Shown one piece after another: positions 7,584 to 19,185 of a stretch of 64,000 bases of DNA. The notes beneath the pieces are model-generated. The model saw nothing but the letters and a program-made list of their open reading frames with translations. It did no database searches and was not told the origin of the DNA. Source of the DNA: CAWFPR01 sp963817635 (GTDB taxonomy: Bacteria > Acidobacteriota > Vicinamibacteria > Vicinamibacterales > 2-12-FULL-66-21); the NCBI GenBank assembly GCA_963817635.1, contig CAWFPR010000028.1, positions 186,001 to 250,000 of the forward strand, written 5' to 3'. The position numbers and the translations under genes were made by a program. How positions within the stretch are numbered: position 1 is the stretch's first letter; every line of letters begins with the position of its first letter.

Positions 7584-10500
7584 ATGGATTTTGCTGCCAT
7601 TCGTTCCCGCCTGGCCGGCGCCGAAGGGCGTCTGTACTGGCGCAGCCTCGGCGAACTCGCCGACACCCCTGAATTCCGTCAGTACCTTCACCGCGAATTC
7701 CCCGAGCAGGCCTCGGAGTGGAACGACCCGAAGGGACGCCGGCAGTTTCTCAAGCTGATGAGCGCCTCGCTGGCGCTCGCCGGCGTCGGCGCGTGCACGA
7801 AGCAGCCCCCGGAGCAGATCGTCCCGTACGTGCGACAGCCCGAGGACATCGTCCCCGGCCGGCCGCTCTTCTTCGCCAGCGCCATTCCATTCTCGGGTTA
7901 CGCGCAGCCCGTGCTGGTGGAAAGCCACATGGGGCGTCCGACCAAGATCGAGGGAAACCCTGAACATCCGGCAAGCCTCGGAGCGACCGACATCTTTGCC
8001 CAGGCGGCCATTCTGGGCCTCTACGACCCGGATCGGGCGCAGACTCTGACCAACCGCGGCGAGGTCCGCGGGTGGCCGGATTTCAACGCCGCCATGCAGT
8101 CCGCCCTGGCGGCGCAGAAGGCCGGGGGCGGGGCCGGCATCCGCTTCCTGACCGGTCCGATCACCTCGCCGTCACTGGCCGAGCTGATCGCGACGATTCA
8201 ACGGGACTTCCCCCAGGCCAGGTGGCACCAGTACGACCCGGTCACGCGTGACGGCGCGCGGATGGGCGCGCGCCAGGCTACCGGCAACGCCGCCGAACCG
8301 ATCTACCACTTCGACCGGGCGGACGTGGTCGTGTCGCTCGAATCCGATTTCCTCGCGTGCGGCCCGGCCACCGTCCGCTACCAGCGGGACTTCGCGGCGC
8401 GGCGGCGGGTGACCGACGACCGCAAGGAAATGAACCGCCTCTACGTCGTCGAAAGCACGCCGACGCTGACGGGGACGAAGGCGGACCATCGGCTCGTCCT
8501 GGCGTCAGGCGAAATCGAGGGATTTGCGCGCGAACTGGCCGCGGGGCTCGGCGCGGGCGGCCGGGCGCCGGCGGGCGGCGACGCGGATCGGGCGAAGTGG
8601 GTGTCGGCGGTCGCGAAGGACCTGCAGGCCAGCCGTGGACGTTCGCTCGTCATGGCCGGCGACTATCAGCCGGCCGCGGTGCACGCACTGGCGCACGCGA
8701 TGAACCAGGCGCTCGGAAACACCGGCGCCACGGTCACGTACGGCCATGCCGTCGAAGTGAATCCGATCGACGAGACCGCGTCGCTGGTCGATCTGGCCCG
8801 CGCGATGGACGCCGGGCAGGTCGAGCTGCTGGTGATTCTGGGCGGGAACCCGGCCTACACCGCGCCGGCCGACCTGAAGTTCAGCGATCGTCTCTCGAAG
8901 GTCGGGATGATTGTGTATCACGGCCTCTACGTCGACGAGACGGCCTATCTGTCGCACTGGAACGTGCCCGCGACCCACCCGCTGGAAACATGGGGCGACG
9001 CCCGGTCGTTTGAAGGCACCGTCACGCTGATCCAGCCGCTGATCGCGCCGCTCTACGACGGACACTCGGAGTACGAGATTCTTGCCGCCTTCACGCCACT
9101 GGGCAATCGGAGCGGGCACGAAATCGTCAAGGGCTACTGGACGCGCGCCTTCGGCGGAGACATGGGCTGGACGATCCGCCGGGCGGACGGGCAGCCGTAC
9201 AAGGACGCCGAGACCTTCTGGCGGCACGCGCTGCACGACGGGTTCGTCGACCGGAACGTCGATCGCCGATGGCGGTCCGGCCACGCCGTTCGCGCCGGCG
9301 CCGGGACCCGCGCAGACAGCTGCCGTCATGAACGCCGCGGCTCCCGCCGCGGCGACAATGGCGCCCGTGCCAGCCCCTCCGGGAACCGCCGCCGGGAGCG
9401 CCCAGCCGAGCGCCGAGCGCCCCGCGCCGGGCGCCGGCGGTCTGGAGATCATCTTCCGTCCGGATCCCACCGTCTGGGACGGCCGGTTCACGAACAACGG
9501 CTGGCTGCAGGAGCTCCCGAAGCCGCTGAGCAAGGTCACGTGGGACCCGACCGCCTGGATCAGCCCCAGGCTCGCGGCAGACCGCGGCCTGACCAACGGC
9601 GACGTCATCGAGTTGACCTACCGCGGCAACACCGCCCGGATGCCGGTCTGGGTCATGCCGGGCCACCCCAGGCAGTCCGTCACCGTGTTCCTCGGCTACG
9701 GCCGCCGCGTGGCGGGTCGGGTCGGCACGGCGGCGAGCGACGCCGCGGCGTTCAACGGCTACCTGCTCCGGACGTCCGACGCGCCGTGGTTCGGCGACGG
9801 ACTCGAAATCGCGAAGACCGGCAGCCGCTACCTCCTGGCGACCACCCAGGAACACCACCTGATGGAAGGGCGCGCACCGGTGCGCACCGCGACGCTCGAC
9901 GAGTACAAGAGCGAGCCCCGCATCATCCAGGAACAGGGCGAGAAGCCGCCCAAGACGCTCACGTTGTATCCGGAGCACGTCTACGACGGCTACAAGTGGG
10001 GCATGGCGATCGACCTGTCGACCTGCACGGGCTGCGGTGCCTGCACGATGGCCTGCGTCGCCGAGAACAACATCCCGGTCGTCGGCAAGGAGCAGGTCGT
10101 GGCCGGCCGCGAGATGCACTGGATCCGCGTCGATCACTACTTCGCGGGCGACAATCCCGACACCGTGGACTCGTTCCACCAGCCGGTGCCCTGCATGCAG
10201 TGCGAGAACGCGCCGTGCGAGGTCGTCTGTCCGGTGGCCGCCACGTCGCACAGCTCCGAGGGGCTGAACGACATGGTCTACAACCGCTGCGTCGGCACGC
10301 GCTACTGCTCGAACAACTGTCCGTACAAGGTGCGACGCTTCAACTTCTTCCTCTACCAGGACTGGACGACGCCGAGTCTGGAGCCGATGCGCAACCCCGA
10401 CGTCACGGTCCGGAGCCGCGGCGTGATGGAAAAGTGCACCTACTGCGTGCAGCGCATCAACCAGGCGCGCGTGGATGCGAAGCGTGAGGATCGCACGATC

Positions 10501-10737
10501 CGCGACGGCGAGATCGTGACCGCGTGCCAGGGGGTGTGCCCGTCGGAGGCGATCATCTTCGGCGATCTGAACGATCCGTCGAGTGCGGTTTCGCAGGTCA
10601 AAGCCCAGCAGCGCAACTACGGCCTCCTCGAGGACCTGAACACGCGGCCGCGCACCACGTATCTCGCCGCGCTGCGGAACCCGAACCCCGAGCTGGAAAC
10701 TCCGCGCGAGGGCCAGCACAGCACGACTGAACACTGA
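7584..10737 (+). CDS. actB: Alternative complex III subunit B, molybdopterin-like plus four-cluster Fe-S protein (one frameshift)
   Basis: This is the large peripheral subunit, a natural fusion of a molybdopterin-oxidoreductase-like domain (without the cofactor in characterised complexes) and an NrfC-like ferredoxin domain. A twin-arginine-like segment GRRQFLKLMSASLALAG lies near residue 52. Middle motifs include LVESHMGRPTKIEGNPEHP and LVILGGNPAYT. The C-terminal cysteine clusters are CTGCGACTMAC, CMQCENAPCEVVC, CVGTRYCSNNC and CTYC...CQGVC. The frame advances by one base between about 9240 and 9258, just after the HALHDGF helix. Joined length is about 1050 residues, usual for fused ActB. 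Its TGA overlaps the actC ATG by one base. Confidence 0.92.
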
Positions 10738-12113
10738 TGGATCCGAAACCCGTCTACGCGCCGCCGCCGGTCATCGAGCCGGGACACACGTTTGCCAGCG
10801 TCACGGATCAGATCGCCGCGATCGTCCTCACGCGGCGGCATCCGTACAGCTGGTTCTTCGGCCTCTTCGTCGGGTTCATGGGGACGATGATGCTCCTCAT
10901 GGCGATCACGTGGCTCCTCATCAGGGGCGTCGGGATCTGGGGCGTCAACATCCCCATCGGCTGGGGTTTCGCGATCATCAACTTCGTCTGGTGGATCGGC
11001 ATCGGCCACGCCGGGACACTGATTTCGGCGATCCTGCTGCTCCTCAAACAGGACTGGCGCACGTCGATCAACAGGTTCGCCGAGGCGATGACGCTGTTCG
11101 CCGTCGCCTGCGCGGGCCTCTTCCCGCTGATCCACACGGGCCGTCCGTGGCTCGCGGTGTACTGGCTGCTGCCGTACCCGAACACGATGCGGGTCTGGCC
11201 GCAGTTCCGGAGCCCGCTCATCTGGGACGTGTTCGCCGTGTCGACGTACGCGACCGTCTCGCTGCTGTTCTGGTACGTCGGGCTCGTGCCGGACCTCGCG
11301 ACCCTGCGCGATCGCGCGAAGAGCCTCAGGCTTCAGCGGGTGTACGGGGTGCTTGCGCTCGGCTGGCGCGGCTCGGCGCGCCACTGGGAGCGCTACGAGT
11401 CGGCGTATCTCCTGCTGGCCGGCCTGGCGACGCCGCTCGTGCTGTCGGTCCACACGGTCGTCAGCTTCGACTTCTCGATCGGCATCGTCCCGGGCTGGCA
11501 CGCCACGATTTTCCCGCCGTACTTCGTCGCCGGCGCCATCTACGCGGGCTTCGCGATGGTGCTCACGCTGGCGATCCCGCTGCGGGTGATCTACGGGCTG
11601 GAAGGGTTCATCACGCTGCGCCACCTCGAGAACATGGGGAAGGTGACGCTCGTGACCGGGCTCATCGTCGGTTACGGCTACACGATGGAGGCGTTCTTCG
11701 GCTGGTACAGCGCCAACAAGTACGAAGAATTCATGATCCTCAACCGGATGACCGGTCCGTACTGGCCGGCCTACTGGACGCTGATTTTCTGCAACATCAT
11801 CACGCCGCAGTGGCTCTGGTTCAGGAAGGTGCGGACCACGCCGTGGCTGCTCTTCGCGGTCGCGATGGTGGTCAACGTCGGCATGTGGCTCGAGCGCTTC
11901 GTGATCGTGGTCACGAGCCTGCACCGCGACTTCCTCCCTTCGTCGTGGGGGATGTACTACGCGACGCGGTGGGACTACATGACGTTCTTCGGAACGATCG
12001 GCCTGTTCATCACGCTCTTCTTCCTGTTCATCCGGGTCCTGCCGATGATCTCGATTTTCGAGATGCGGACCATGGTGCCGGAAGCGAAAGTGAAGGGAGC
12101 GAAAGCGCACTGA
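10737..12113 (+). CDS. actC: Alternative complex III subunit C, NrfD-like quinol-binding membrane protein
   Basis: ActC is a 458-residue NrfD/PsrC-type integral membrane protein with about ten transmembrane helices. In solved ACIII structures it holds the menaquinol/ubiquinol site and hands electrons to the Fe-S clusters of ActB. Recognisable stretches include the N-terminal PPPVIEPGHTFASVTDQIA, the helix WWIGIGHAGTLISAILLLL, SFDFSIGIVPGWHATIFPPY and NMGKVTLVTGLIVGYGYTMEAF. Translation is coupled to actB by a TGATG junction at 10735-10739. No defect is visible. Confidence is high from sequence and from operon position. Confidence 0.95.
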   Translation: MDPKPVYAPPPVIEPGHTFASVTDQIAAIVLTRRHPYSWFFGLFVGFMGTMMLLMAITWLLIRGVGIWGVNIPIGWGFAIINFVWWIGIGHAGTLISAILLLLKQDWRTSINRFAEAMTLFAVACAGLFPLIHTGRPWLAVYWLLPYPNTMRVWPQFRSPLIWDVFAVSTYATVSLLFWYVGLVPDLATLRDRAKSLRLQRVYGVLALGWRGSARHWERYESAYLLLAGLATPLVLSVHTVVSFDFSIGIVPGWHATIFPPYFVAGAIYAGFAMVLTLAIPLRVIYGLEGFITLRHLENMGKVTLVTGLIVGYGYTMEAFFGWYSANKYEEFMILNRMTGPYWPAYWTLIFCNIITPQWLWFRKVRTTPWLLFAVAMVVNVGMWLERFVIVVTSLHRDFLPSSWGMYYATRWDYMTFFGTIGLFITLFFLFIRVLPMISIFEMRTMVPEAKVKGAKAH

Positions 12114-12127
12114 GCGCGGTCTGAGCC

Positions 12128-12682
12128 ATGGATCAGCAACGCCCACAACCACCGGGACTCTACGGCGTGATGGCCGAGTTCCCCGATCCGACCGCGCTCG
12201 TGGCGGCCGCGCGCCGGACGTACGACGCGGGCTACCGGGAGTTCGATTCGTATTCGCCGTTTCCCATCCACGAGCTGTTCGAGGCGATGCACTGCAAGGA
12301 CCGCCGGGTGCCGCTCTTCGTGCTGCTGGGCGGCATCGCCGGCTGCGTGGCCGGATTCGGCATGCAGGCGTGGATTTCGGCGTACGACTATCCCCTGAAC
12401 ATCGGCGGCAAGCCGTACATCAGCTGGCCGATGTTCATTCCGGTCACCTTCGAGCTGACCATTCTGTTCGCGGCGCTGAGCGCGGTCTTCGGGATGTTCA
12501 TCCTGAACGGCCTTCCGAGGCCGTATCACCCGGTGTTCAACGTGCCGACGTTCGCGCGGGGCGCGAGCCGTGAGGGCTTCTTCCTGGCCATCGAGGCGGT
12601 GGATCCGAAGTTCGATCGCGAGCGGACGCGTGCGTTCCTCCAGGATCTCGGGGCAAAGGAGATCAACGACGTTGCGGAATAA
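12128..12682 (+). CDS. actD: Alternative complex III subunit D (DUF3341)
   Basis: The 184-residue DUF3341 protein has two transmembrane helices in the middle (VPLFVLLGGIAGCVAGFGMQ and FIPVTFELTILFAALSAVFGM) and a soluble C-terminal tail. The N-terminal GVMAEFPDPTALVAAARR and the YDAGYREFDSYSPFPIHE stretch are the family signature. It is a structural subunit next to ActC/ActF and has no cofactor. Its last 11 bases overlap the TTG start of actE, which suggests coupled translation. Confidence 0.94.
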   Translation: MDQQRPQPPGLYGVMAEFPDPTALVAAARRTYDAGYREFDSYSPFPIHELFEAMHCKDRRVPLFVLLGGIAGCVAGFGMQAWISAYDYPLNIGGKPYISWPMFIPVTFELTILFAALSAVFGMFILNGLPRPYHPVFNVPTFARGASREGFFLAIEAVDPKFDRERTRAFLQDLGAKEINDVAE

Positions 12683-13292
12683 GCTGCGGGTCCTGCTGCC
12701 GCTCGTGCTGTCGGTCGCGGCGCTCGCTGGATGCCGGCAGGACATGCACAACCAGCCCAAGTACCGGGGCCTGCGCGCGAGCGCGTTCTTCGACGACGGC
12801 GCGAGCGCCCGCCCGCTCGTGGACGGCACCGTGGCGCGCGGCACCCTGAAGGAGGACGAGGCGTTCTTCACCGGCAAGGTGGGCACGGCGACGGTCAAGG
12901 AGCTGCCGTTCGCGATCGACCAGCAGGTCCTCGACCGCGGGCAGGAGCGGTTCAACATCTACTGCGCGCCCTGTCACGACCGGACGGGCAGCGGTAACGG
13001 GATGGTGGTCCAGCGCGGCTTCAAGCAGCCGCCGTCGTTCCACATCGACCGGCTGCGCGAGGCCGACGCCGGACACTTCTTCGACGTCATGACCAACGGC
13101 CTGGGCGCGATGCCGGACTATCGGGCCCAGGTCGACGCCCGCGATCGCTGGGCGATCGTGGCCTACATCCGCGCGCTGCAGCTCAGCCAGCATGCGGCCG
13201 CGTCCGACGTGCCTGGCGGCGACCCGGCGAAGCTCGCCAAGCCGGCCGGTTCCGCGGAGCACGGGCCTGAAGGGGCGGCGAAACAGCAGTGA
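12672..13292 (+). CDS. actE: Alternative complex III subunit E, monoheme cytochrome c lipoprotein
   Basis: ActE carries one c-type heme (CAPCHDRTG, with the downstream methionine side IVAYIRALQ typical of class I cytochrome c). It accepts electrons from ActA on the outside. A lipoprotein signal peptide ends at LAGC about 19 residues after the chosen start, so the mature protein should be membrane-anchored by lipid. The start is a TTG at 12672, inside the end of actD. The reading frame extends further upstream, but that part is out of register with family homology and antiparallel to actD content. The C-terminus is Ala/Pro/Gly rich. Length of 206 residues is normal. Confidence 0.9.
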   Translation: MRNKLRVLLPLVLSVAALAGCRQDMHNQPKYRGLRASAFFDDGASARPLVDGTVARGTLKEDEAFFTGKVGTATVKELPFAIDQQVLDRGQERFNIYCAPCHDRTGSGNGMVVQRGFKQPPSFHIDRLREADAGHFFDVMTNGLGAMPDYRAQVDARDRWAIVAYIRALQLSQHAAASDVPGGDPAKLAKPAGSAEHGPEGAAKQQ

Positions 13293-14485
13293 TGGAGACA
13301 TACGCAGTGACCACCGACGTGCCGGCCCTGGCGCGCCTCCAGCAGCGGGCGCTCATCGTGGGCGTCATCGGCCTTGGCGCCGGCGCCGTGGGCGCGATGG
13401 GCAACATGGATCAGTTCTTCCGGTCGTGGCTGATCGGCTTTCTCTTCTGCCTCGGGCTCTCGATGGGATCGCTGGCGCTGCTCATGCTGCAGCACATGTC
13501 GGGCGGACAGTGGGGGCTGGTCGGGCGCCGCGTGTTCGAGGCCGCGAGCCGCAACCTGCCGCTGGTCGCGCTGATGTTCGTTCCGCTGCTCTTCGGCCTG
13601 CCGGCGCTCTTCCTCTGGGCGAGGCCCGAGGCCGTGGCGGCCGATGCCGTCCTCCAGGCAAAGCAGCCGTACCTGAACGTGCCGTTCTTCATCGGGCGCG
13701 CGGTGCTGTATTTCGGCGTCTGGCTGCTCGGCAGCGTGCTCCTGAACATGTGGTCCGCGGCGCAGGATCGCGGCGAGGTGGCCGTGACGCCGCAGGATAC
13801 GGCGCGCTTCCGCAAGGTGAGCGCACCCGGCCTGCTCATCTACGTGATCCTGATGACGTTCGCGTCGGTCGACTGGATCATGTCGCTGGATCCGCACTGG
13901 TACTCGACGATTTTCGGGTTCATCCTCGTCGCCGGCCAGGGACTGGCGGCCTTCGCGCTCGTCGTCGCGGTGCTGTCGATGGTCTCGCCGTACGAACCGG
14001 TGCGCACCTACCTGACGGCCGGGCACTTCCACGACCTCGGCAAGCTCATGCTCGCCTTCGTCATGCTGTGGGCCTACTTCGCGTTCTCCCAGTTCCTGAT
14101 CATCTGGGCCGGCAACCTGCCGGAGGAGATTCCGTTCTTCCTCGTGCGGATGCGGAACGGGTGGGGTTACGTGTCGCTCGTGCTCGCGTTCGGCCACTTC
14201 GTGCTGCCCTTCGTGCTGCTGCTGTCGCGCGACATCAAGAAGCAGTTCGGCCGGCTCGCGGCTATTGCGGCCTTCATTCTCGTGATGCGGTACGTCGAAG
14301 TGCTGTGGCTCGTCGAGCCGATGTTCGAGCACCACGGCTTCCCGATCCACTGGATGGACCTCGCCATTCCGGCGGGCCTCGTGGGCGTGTGGCTGTTCCT
14401 CTTCGCGCGCCAGTTGCGCAGCCGCCCGCTGCTTCCGCTCAACGATCCGTTCTTCAAGGAGGCGTTCGCGCATGACGCCCACTGA
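13292..14485 (+). CDS. actF: Alternative complex III subunit F, NrfD-like membrane protein
   Basis: ActF is the second NrfD-type membrane subunit, about 397 residues with around ten helices, paired with ActC in the membrane arm. Family stretches are the loop SAPGLLIYVILMTFASVDW with MSLDPHWYST, the YLTAGHFHDLGKLMLAF helix, and FAFSQFLIIWAGNLPEE. The ATG at 13292 overlaps the actE TGA (TGATG), the same junction as actB/actC. A GTG directly before it (13289) could also serve. It overlaps the next gene by 14 bases. ActF lacks a known quinone site in characterised complexes and may be involved in proton movement. Confidence 0.94.
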   Translation: METYAVTTDVPALARLQQRALIVGVIGLGAGAVGAMGNMDQFFRSWLIGFLFCLGLSMGSLALLMLQHMSGGQWGLVGRRVFEAASRNLPLVALMFVPLLFGLPALFLWARPEAVAADAVLQAKQPYLNVPFFIGRAVLYFGVWLLGSVLLNMWSAAQDRGEVAVTPQDTARFRKVSAPGLLIYVILMTFASVDWIMSLDPHWYSTIFGFILVAGQGLAAFALVVAVLSMVSPYEPVRTYLTAGHFHDLGKLMLAFVMLWAYFAFSQFLIIWAGNLPEEIPFFLVRMRNGWGYVSLVLAFGHFVLPFVLLLSRDIKKQFGRLAAIAAFILVMRYVEVLWLVEPMFEHHGFPIHWMDLAIPAGLVGVWLFLFARQLRSRPLLPLNDPFFKEAFAHDAH

Positions 14486-14942
14486 TCCGCACGACGCCGA
14501 CCACGAGCACAGTGACATCAACATCCGGACGGTCATGCTGTCGGCGCTCGCGCTCGTGACCGTGACCGCCATCGCCATGGTGGTCGTGTGGGGTGTGTTC
14601 CGCCTTTTCGAGCGCCAGGCCGCGGCCCGCGACGCCCAGGTATCGCCGCTCGCGGTTCCGACAGGGCAGCTGCCGCCCGAGCCGCGGCTGCAGATCAACG
14701 AGTACGAAGGACTCAGGAAATTCCGGGCGATCGAAACCGGGACGATCGACGGATACGGCTGGCTGGACGAGAAGGCGGGCGTGGCGCACATACCGGTCGA
14801 TGCGGCGAAGAAGCTCCTGCTGGAGCGGGGCCTGCCGACCCGCGCCGGCGCCGCCGACGCACTCGAAGGCACGCATGCGCCAGCCTACGGCGAAGCCAGT
14901 GGCGGCCGCGCCGTCGCGCGCCCGTCAACGATTCGCCAGTGA
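14472..14942 (+). CDS. Small membrane protein of the act-cox operon, function unknown
   Basis: The 156-residue protein has a His/Asp-rich start (MTPTDPHDADHEHSD), one clear transmembrane helix (VMLSALALVTVTAIAMVVVWGVF) and a soluble part containing LQINEYEGLRKFRA and GYGWLDEKAGVAHIPVDAAKKLL. Proteins of this shape regularly sit between actF and sco in ACIII operons and have been viewed as accessory or small subunits. The C-terminal 35 residues are Gly/Ala rich. It starts inside the end of actF, so it is surely part of the operon, but the exact role is not known. Confidence 0.75.
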   Translation: MTPTDPHDADHEHSDINIRTVMLSALALVTVTAIAMVVVWGVFRLFERQAAARDAQVSPLAVPTGQLPPEPRLQINEYEGLRKFRAIETGTIDGYGWLDEKAGVAHIPVDAAKKLLLERGLPTRAGAADALEGTHAPAYGEASGGRAVARPSTIRQ

Positions 14943-14944
14943 CC

Positions 14945-14993
14945 GGTCCGCGGAGCGCGGACCGCGGAGAGCGGAGCGCGGACCGCGGAGAGC
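14945..14993. repeat. Heptamer array (GGAGAGC/GGACCGC/GGAGCGC) inside the act-cox operon
   Basis: Seven 7-bp units fill the 71-base gap between the small membrane protein and sco. They are the reverse-complement form of the CCGCTCT array at 2301-2390. The array is transcribed with the operon and ends about 20 bases before the sco start. Confidence 0.85.
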
Positions 14994-15013
14994 GAAACAA
15001 GAAAGGCACTATC

Positions 15014-15865
15014 GTGAAGTTCTACAACAAGACCGCGGCGATCGTGATGACGGCCGCCGCGCTGGCAGCGCCAGCCGGCGCGCAGGTGCTGCCCGAGCCG
15101 GGACAACCCTCATCGACCAGGCCGGGTATCCTCGCCAGGGTCGGCATCGATCAGCACCTCAATCAGCAGGTGCCGCTCGATCTGCCATTCGTGGACGAGA
15201 ACGGCCGCGACGTCAAGCTTGGCGACTATTTCGGCGCACGGCCCGTGGTCCTCGCGATGGTGTACTTCGAGTGCCCGATGCTGTGCACGCAGGTGCTCAA
15301 CGGGGCGGTGAGCGCCCTCGGCGTCGTCAAGTTCGATGCCGGGAAGGACTTCGACATGATCGCCGTCAGCATCAACCCGAAGGAAGGGCCCGAGCTCGCC
15401 GCGCAGAAGAAGAAGACCTACGTCGATCGCTACAAGCGGCCGGGCACCGAACAGGGCTTCCACTTCCTGACCGGCACGAAGGCGTCGATCGACCGGCTGG
15501 CCGAAGCGGTGGGCTTCCGGTATGAGTACGACCCGCAGCTCGACCAGTACGCGCACGGCGCCGGGATCGAGGTGCTCACGCCGCGCGGCGTGCTGTCGAA
15601 GTATTTCTACGGCATCGACTTCGCGCCGCGCGACCTGCAGTTCGGACTGATCGAGGCGTCCGAGGAGAAGATCGGATCGCCGATCGACGACGCCATCCTG
15701 CTCTGCTATCACTACGACCCGAAGACCGGAAAGTACGGCGTCGCCGTGATGGACGCGATCCGGATCGGCGGGGTTGCGACCGTGGCGGCGTTTCTCGCGT
15801 TCCTGTTCGTGAGTCTCAGGCGGGACCGCGCGGAGAAGGCCGCGGGGCAGGCGCAGGCGCACTGA
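15014..15865 (+). CDS. sco: SCO1/SenC family copper chaperone for cytochrome oxidase
   Basis: The 283-residue protein has an N-terminal signal peptide (IVMTAAALAAPAGAQV) and a thioredoxin fold with the Cu-binding CPMLC motif (CxxxC) in YFECPMLCTQVLNG. The distal histidine lies in the C-terminal half, near YAHGAG. A C-terminal transmembrane helix (VATVAAFLAFLFVSL) could anchor it. Sco proteins load copper into the CuA site of subunit II, and coxB follows 20 bases downstream, which fits the role. The start is GTG 15014, chosen because the signal peptide begins there. The open frame continues upstream through repeat DNA without homology. Confidence 0.92.
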   Translation: MKFYNKTAAIVMTAAALAAPAGAQVLPEPGQPSSTRPGILARVGIDQHLNQQVPLDLPFVDENGRDVKLGDYFGARPVVLAMVYFECPMLCTQVLNGAVSALGVVKFDAGKDFDMIAVSINPKEGPELAAQKKKTYVDRYKRPGTEQGFHFLTGTKASIDRLAEAVGFRYEYDPQLDQYAHGAGIEVLTPRGVLSKYFYGIDFAPRDLQFGLIEASEEKIGSPIDDAILLCYHYDPKTGKYGVAVMDAIRIGGVATVAAFLAFLFVSLRRDRAEKAAGQAQAH

Positions 15866-15884
15866 CCGTTCACCGAACCTAACG

Positions 15885-16895
15885 ATGTTCACGAACCTTC
15901 CGTTCTTTCCGCAGCAGGCGTCGACCCAGGCGGGCCAGGTCGACGCGCTCTATTTCTTTCTCCTTGCCGTCACTGCCTTCTTCTCGATCCTGATCGCGAC
16001 GCTCGTCATCAGCTTCGCGATCAGGTATCGGCGGCGCCACCGCGACGAGGTGGGCGTGCCGATCCACGGGTCGCTCGCCCTCGAGATGCTCTGGACGGTC
16101 ATTCCGTTCTTCATCGTCATGGTGATGTTCGTGTGGGGGGCGAAGGTATTCTTCAACGCCTACCGTCCGCCGGCGGGCGCGATGGAGGTGTACGTCGTCG
16201 GCAAGCAGTGGATGTGGAAGATCCAGCACGTGGACGGGCAGCGCGAGATCAACGAACTGCACGTGCCGGTCGGCCGCCCCGTGAAGCTCATCATGGGCTC
16301 CGAGGACGTCATCCACGACTTCTTCATCCCGGCGTTCCGCGTGAAGGCGGACGTCGTCCCGGGGCGGTACAACGTCCTCTGGTTCACAGCCACCAAGGCC
16401 GGACGGTACCACTTGTTCTGCGCCCAGTATTGCGGCACGAGTCACTCGGGGATGGTCGGCTGGGTCATCGCGATGGAGCCGGCCGACTACGAGGCCTGGC
16501 TCGCCGGCGGGAAGGCCACGGATTCCGCGGTGGCGACGGGCGCGAAACTGTTTCAGGACCTGGCGTGCAACAGCTGCCACCGCACCGATTCGCAGGCGCG
16601 CGGTCCGATGCTGACCGACCTGTTCGGACGGACCGTCGAACTCCAGTCGGGCGCCTCGGTCGTCGCCGACGAGTCGTACATCCGCGAATCGATTGTGAAC
16701 CCGCAGGCGAAGATCGTCGCCGGCTTCCAGCCGATCATGCCGACGTTCCAGGGGCTCGTCAGCGAGGAGCAGCTCCTGCAGCTGATTGCCTACGTGCGGT
16801 CGCTGCACCCGCAGCCCGTGCCGGCGACCACCGGACCGGCCGAGCCGCAGGTGCCGAGGCAGGGGGACGGCGCCGTGAGGGAGCCGGGAAAATAA
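15885..16895 (+). CDS. coxB: Cytochrome c oxidase subunit II with fused cytochrome c domain
   Basis: Subunit II carries the CuA centre that receives electrons. Two N-terminal helices (YFFLLAVTAFFSILIATLVI and WTVIPFFIVMVMFVWG) precede a cupredoxin domain with QWMWKIQH, the aspartate VIHDFFIP, and the CuA ligand cluster CAQYCGTSHSGM. A C-terminal cytochrome c domain follows, with CNSCH and the methionine-side PIMPTFQG. This makes it a caa3-type subunit of 336 residues. In ACIII operons this fused domain lets electrons pass directly from ActA/ActE to the oxidase. It ends one base before coxA. Confidence 0.95.
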   Translation: MFTNLPFFPQQASTQAGQVDALYFFLLAVTAFFSILIATLVISFAIRYRRRHRDEVGVPIHGSLALEMLWTVIPFFIVMVMFVWGAKVFFNAYRPPAGAMEVYVVGKQWMWKIQHVDGQREINELHVPVGRPVKLIMGSEDVIHDFFIPAFRVKADVVPGRYNVLWFTATKAGRYHLFCAQYCGTSHSGMVGWVIAMEPADYEAWLAGGKATDSAVATGAKLFQDLACNSCHRTDSQARGPMLTDLFGRTVELQSGASVVADESYIRESIVNPQAKIVAGFQPIMPTFQGLVSEEQLLQLIAYVRSLHPQPVPATTGPAEPQVPRQGDGAVREPGK

Positions 16896-16896
16896 C

Positions 16897-18491
<1,595 letters not shown>

Positions 18492-18499
<8 letters not shown>

Positions 18500-19172
18500 C
18501 GGTCAGGCGCACGGCCACGCGGCGCACCATCCGCGCCTCCAGCACCACTTCGACGACATGGGGCAGCAGGCCGAGGCGTCCACGCTCGGCATGTGGGTGT
18601 TCCTCGTCACGGAGATCATGTTCTTCGGCGGCCTCTTCATGGCGTACCTGGTCTACCGGACGCAGTCGCCACTTGGATTCATGGAGGCCAGCCATCACCT
18701 GAACGTCAAGTGGGGCACGCTCAATACGCTGGTCCTCATCTGCAGTTCGTTGACCATGGCGCTCGGCGTGCGCGCGGCGCAGACGAGCGCGCCGCCGAAG
18801 ACACAGGCCGGCTGGATCATGGCCACGATGCTCCTGGGGACGGCGTTTCTCGGGATCAAGGCGATCGAGTACACCGACAAGTTCAAGCATCACCTCGTTC
18901 CCGGCCCGAACTTCCAGTGGGAAGGCCAGTACCCGAAGGCCGCCGAGATGTTCTACTCGCTCTACTTCGCGATGACCGGGCTGCACGCGCTGCACATGAT
19001 CATCGGCCTCGGCATCATGACGTGGATCGCGACCACCGCGTGGCGGCGCCACTACGACGAGCACTATTACACACCGGTCGAGGTCGCCGGCCTCTACTGG
19101 CACTTCGTCGACATCGTCTGGATTTTCCTGTTCCCGCTGCTGTATCTCATCGGCGGGCACGTGGTCGAGTGA
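18492..19172 (+). CDS. coxC: Cytochrome c oxidase subunit III
   Basis: The 226-residue protein has a His-rich N-terminus and seven hydrophobic segments. Conserved subunit III stretches are TLGMWVFLVTEIMFFGGLF, FYSLYFAMTGLHALHMIIG and VAGLYWHFVDIVWIFLFPLLY. It stabilises subunit I and proton uptake in heme-copper oxidases. Translation probably starts at TTG 18492, overlapping the end of coxA by 8 bases. The family homology begins shortly after this codon. Confidence 0.93.
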
Positions 19173-19185
19173 GGCGCACACGATA

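Noticed and set aside
7584..9258. Active molybdenum enzyme in the first half of actB
   Set aside because: The operon context identifies it as ActB, whose molybdopterin-like domain lacks the cofactor in studied complexes; no separate Mo-insertion gene is near.
13163..14872. Long minus-strand open frame opposite actF
   Set aside because: actF is clearly coding on the plus strand with coupled neighbours; the antisense frame shows no recognisable domain.
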